A stretch of DNA of 7,628 bases, taken from the NCBI GenBank assembly GCA_035510455.1, contig DATKHB010000017.1, forward strand, positions 1 to 7,628, read 5' to 3'. Shown here one piece after another: positions 6,398 to 7,628 of the stretch. Position 1 is the first letter of the stretch. Each line of letters begins with the position of its first letter. The DNA comes from DATKGL01 sp035510455 (GTDB lineage: Bacteria > Patescibacteriota > Saccharimonadia > Saccharimonadales > UBA4665). Made by a program: the position numbers and the translations under genes. Under the pieces are notes generated by a model that was given only the letters and a program-made list of their open reading frames with translations, did not search any database and was not told the origin of the DNA.

Positions 6398-7384
6398 TTA
6401 TTGCCTTTTTTGGGTTTTTCGAATTAAGAAAGCTAGATCGAGAAGGACTATAGCTCCCAAAGCACTTACTGCAAGGGCTTGCCAAGGGTTAGTTGTGTGC
6501 ACCCCGAAACCTGTATTTGGCGTACCTAGAGCAGCACTAGTGGTGGTAGACGAGCCGCCACCCCTACCGCTACCAGACGAGGTTGATACTGTGCAGGCCG
6601 CATTGGTAATTGTGTCATTAATTAGTGTGACATCACCATTTTGGGCTAAGAGCCTTCCTTCTATATTTGCGCCATTCGCAACAGTGATTGAGTTAAGGGC
6701 TAAAATGTTGCCCTTAAACACTGCGGTAGTATTGATGGCGGCTGTGTTCAGTTCCCAAAAGACATTACAGGGCGAGGCGTCGTTGATCAGAGACACGGTA
6801 CTGCCCGGTCCTACGGTGAGTCCAGTCCCATCCGCGTTCATTTGGAAGATGAAAATGGCATTTGGATTGTCTTGTCCATCGAGAACCAGAGGACCTGCTC
6901 CTGCAGTAATTTGGAAGGTGGTTGAGTCGGAGTTGTAGACACCCGCATCTAAAGTAGTACCACCGAGCTCGGTAGGCACAGTGGTCACCGGCGTTCGTCC
7001 AGCTGCATCGTTATACGCGGTAGTCAAGTCGTCCTGAGCCGTAACTAGCAGGGGGCCATTGTCCGTATAACATGATGTATGTATACCGTCACCTACATAC
7101 GCTGCGTTAACGCCGTATATTGTCCCTGTCACCTGAGGACAGAATAGTCCAATGTCGGCACCGGTAGCTGGGCTTACTCCAACATCTCCAGTGATTACAG
7201 ATGTATTACCAGTGTCGGTGATACCCGTTCCAGCCAGTATCGCAAAAGGAGCAGCAGTTTGAAGGTCAACTGTAGGCTGTGCCGCATACGCTGCGTGCTG
7301 GGCCACTGCTAGTACTGTGAGACTCATTACAAAGACAACAGCTAGTATAATTTTTACTAACGGGCGTGTATTAAATTCTTTCAT
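6398..7384 (-). CDS. Secreted DUF3494 (ice-binding-like) protein with sortase signal
   Basis: This is a beta-solenoid surface protein of the family that includes bacterial and algal ice-binding proteins; many members are probably adhesins or matrix proteins with no ice activity. Numbering from the ATG at 7382-7384 (328 residues), a signal peptide spans about 1-35 with a likely AYA/AQ cleavage. The DUF3494 core follows, opening with FAILAGTGITDTG and TGDVGVSPATG, then LDAGVYN, IFIFQM and GNILALNSI. Four cysteines (82, 105, 206, 264) could pair as disulfides. A Ser/Gly/Thr-rich spacer (about 266-284) leads to TPNTGFG at 288, a hydrophobic segment (about 301-321) and the basic tail RKTQKRQ: a complete cell-wall sorting signal. 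A TTG at 7388-7390 would add two residues, but AGGAGG abuts it directly and lies six bases from the ATG, so the ATG is the start. Expression is from the consensus promoter upstream. The ligand is unknown. Confidence 0.9.
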   Translation of the reverse strand: MKEFNTRPLVKIILAVVFVMSLTVLAVAQHAAYAAQPTVDLQTAAPFAILAGTGITDTGNTSVITGDVGVSPATGADIGLFCPQVTGTIYGVNAAYVGDGIHTSCYTDNGPLLVTAQDDLTTAYNDAAGRTPVTTVPTELGGTTLDAGVYNSDSTTFQITAGAGPLVLDGQDNPNAIFIFQMNADGTGLTVGPGSTVSLINDASPCNVFWELNTAAINTTAVFKGNILALNSITVANGANIEGRLLAQNGDVTLINDTITNAACTVSTSSGSGRGGGSSTTTSAALGTPNTGFGVHTTNPWQALAVSALGAIVLLDLAFLIRKTQKRQ

Positions 7385-7388
7385 ATCC

Positions 7389-7396
7389 AACCTCCT
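7389..7396 (-). promoter_or_regulatory. Strong Shine-Dalgarno sequence deciding the surface-protein start
   Basis: GAGGAGG lies six bases before the ATG at 7382-7384 on the minus strand. The alternative TTG start directly touches this sequence and would leave no spacing. Confidence 0.75.
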
Positions 7397-7421
7397 CTAG
7401 TTTGGCTATAAGTGTTTTCTA

Positions 7422-7432
7422 TCACGTTGTGA
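7422..7432. repeat. Short inverted repeat TCACGTTGTGA in the leader
   Basis: Four-base arms (TCAC/GTGA) flank three bases, just downstream of the predicted transcription start of the surface-protein promoter. The position would suit an operator, but an inverted repeat this short can arise by chance. Confidence 0.2.
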
Positions 7433-7445
7433 GTTCTAAAACTAT

Positions 7446-7475
7446 ATTATACAAGTGTTATACCATTACTGTCAA
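7446..7475 (-). promoter_or_regulatory. Consensus sigma70 promoter for surface protein and sortase
   Basis: On the minus strand TTGACA (7470-7475) and TATAAT (7446-7451) are both perfect consensus hexamers, separated by 18 bases. Transcription should start near 7439, leaving a leader of about 55 bases before the surface-protein ATG. With no clear terminator downstream, this promoter may serve the whole leftward gene series. The -35 box lies about nine bases from the probable end of the insertion sequence. Confidence 0.8.
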
Positions 7476-7484
7476 GTAATTTAC

Positions 7485-7500
7485 GGGGGGTTCTCACACC
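7485..7500 (+). repeat. Probable terminal inverted repeat of an insertion sequence
   Basis: GGGGGGTTCTCACACC starts abruptly with a G-run 50 bases before the transposase start, the compact layout expected at an insertion-sequence end. The other end is outside the window, so neither the inverted repeat nor a target duplication can be confirmed. Confidence 0.35.
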
Positions 7501-7534
7501 CTATTGGTACAGATCCATAGAAAAGGAGAATAAT

Positions 7535-7628
7535 ATGGACATGTACAACTTAAGACAAATCCCAAGTGAAGCTAAGGTTCAGAAGTATTTAAGATATGCC
7601 ATCTTTGGTTCAGGCAAGTTGTTTTGCC
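7535..7628 (+). CDS. Transposase N-terminus, IS1595-like, truncated by window edge
   Basis: The only convincing plus-strand gene starts at an ATG with AAAGGAG six bases upstream and runs off the right edge after 31 codons. The visible protein begins MDMYNLRQIPSEAKVQKYL and ends in FGSGKLFC. As I recall the family, this resembles the N-terminal helix and first zinc-ribbon cysteine (FCP.C) of IS1595-type transposases. These carry a zinc ribbon and then a DDE-type catalytic domain, neither testable here. A G-rich putative terminal repeat upstream supports a mobile element. It is divergent from the surface-protein gene. The assignment rests on a short stretch; another zinc-ribbon transposase family is possible. 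Confidence 0.6.
   Translation, partial: MDMYNLRQIPSEAKVQKYLRYAIFGSGKLFC

Noticed and set aside
6495..6938. Plus-strand open frame of 147 codons opposite the surface protein
   Set aside because: It is a shadow of the low-complexity and beta-solenoid coding sequence; no start signal or recognisable fold.
1..7628. CRISPR array, tRNA or rRNA genes
   Set aside because: No regularly spaced repeats, cloverleaf or conserved rRNA sequence was seen on either strand; nearly all of the window is coding.

Overview
The window is bacterial and the standard code fits: a 1166-codon gene and every other gene contain no internal TGA, and TGG supplies tryptophan. The mix of genes (a type ISP restriction enzyme, a class F-like sortase beside a surface protein, a zinc-ribbon serine recombinase, a compact insertion sequence), mid-range base composition and very short gene spacing suggest a Candidatus Saccharibacteria (TM7) or related Patescibacteria genome. 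That assignment is an inference from style and remembered family resemblance, not from a marker gene.

Almost everything is on the minus strand, so the layout reads right to left. At the right edge a plus-strand insertion sequence begins (transposase start at 7535, probable terminal repeat at 7485). Just left of it a consensus sigma70 promoter (TTGACA-18-TATAAT) fires leftward into a secreted DUF3494 (ice-binding-like, beta-solenoid) protein with a C-terminal TPNTG sorting signal. A class F-like sortase follows, probably the enzyme that anchors it. These two form a cell-surface module (5556-7384).

Only 16 bases after the sortase stop a second module begins: a 47-codon open frame that looks like the tail of a larger lost gene, overlapping a single-HKD phospholipase D-like protein, then a small acidic protein, then a type ISP restriction-modification protein (nuclease, SF2 helicase, N6-adenine methylase). 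This looks like a defence operon (1189-5539).

The most unusual place is about 1235-1262. The type ISP reading frame stops matching its family just after the methylase fold, losing the whole target-recognition domain. From the same point, in another frame, a large serine recombinase appears that has its Recombinase domain, zinc ribbon and coiled coil but no catalytic N-terminal domain. Two genes, each missing one half, are joined at one seam, with a TACTAGTA palindrome on it and an ATGA stop/start overlap 60 bases beyond. It may be a deletion scar, a DNA rearrangement touching restriction specificity, or an assembly chimera. The sequence alone does not decide between these.
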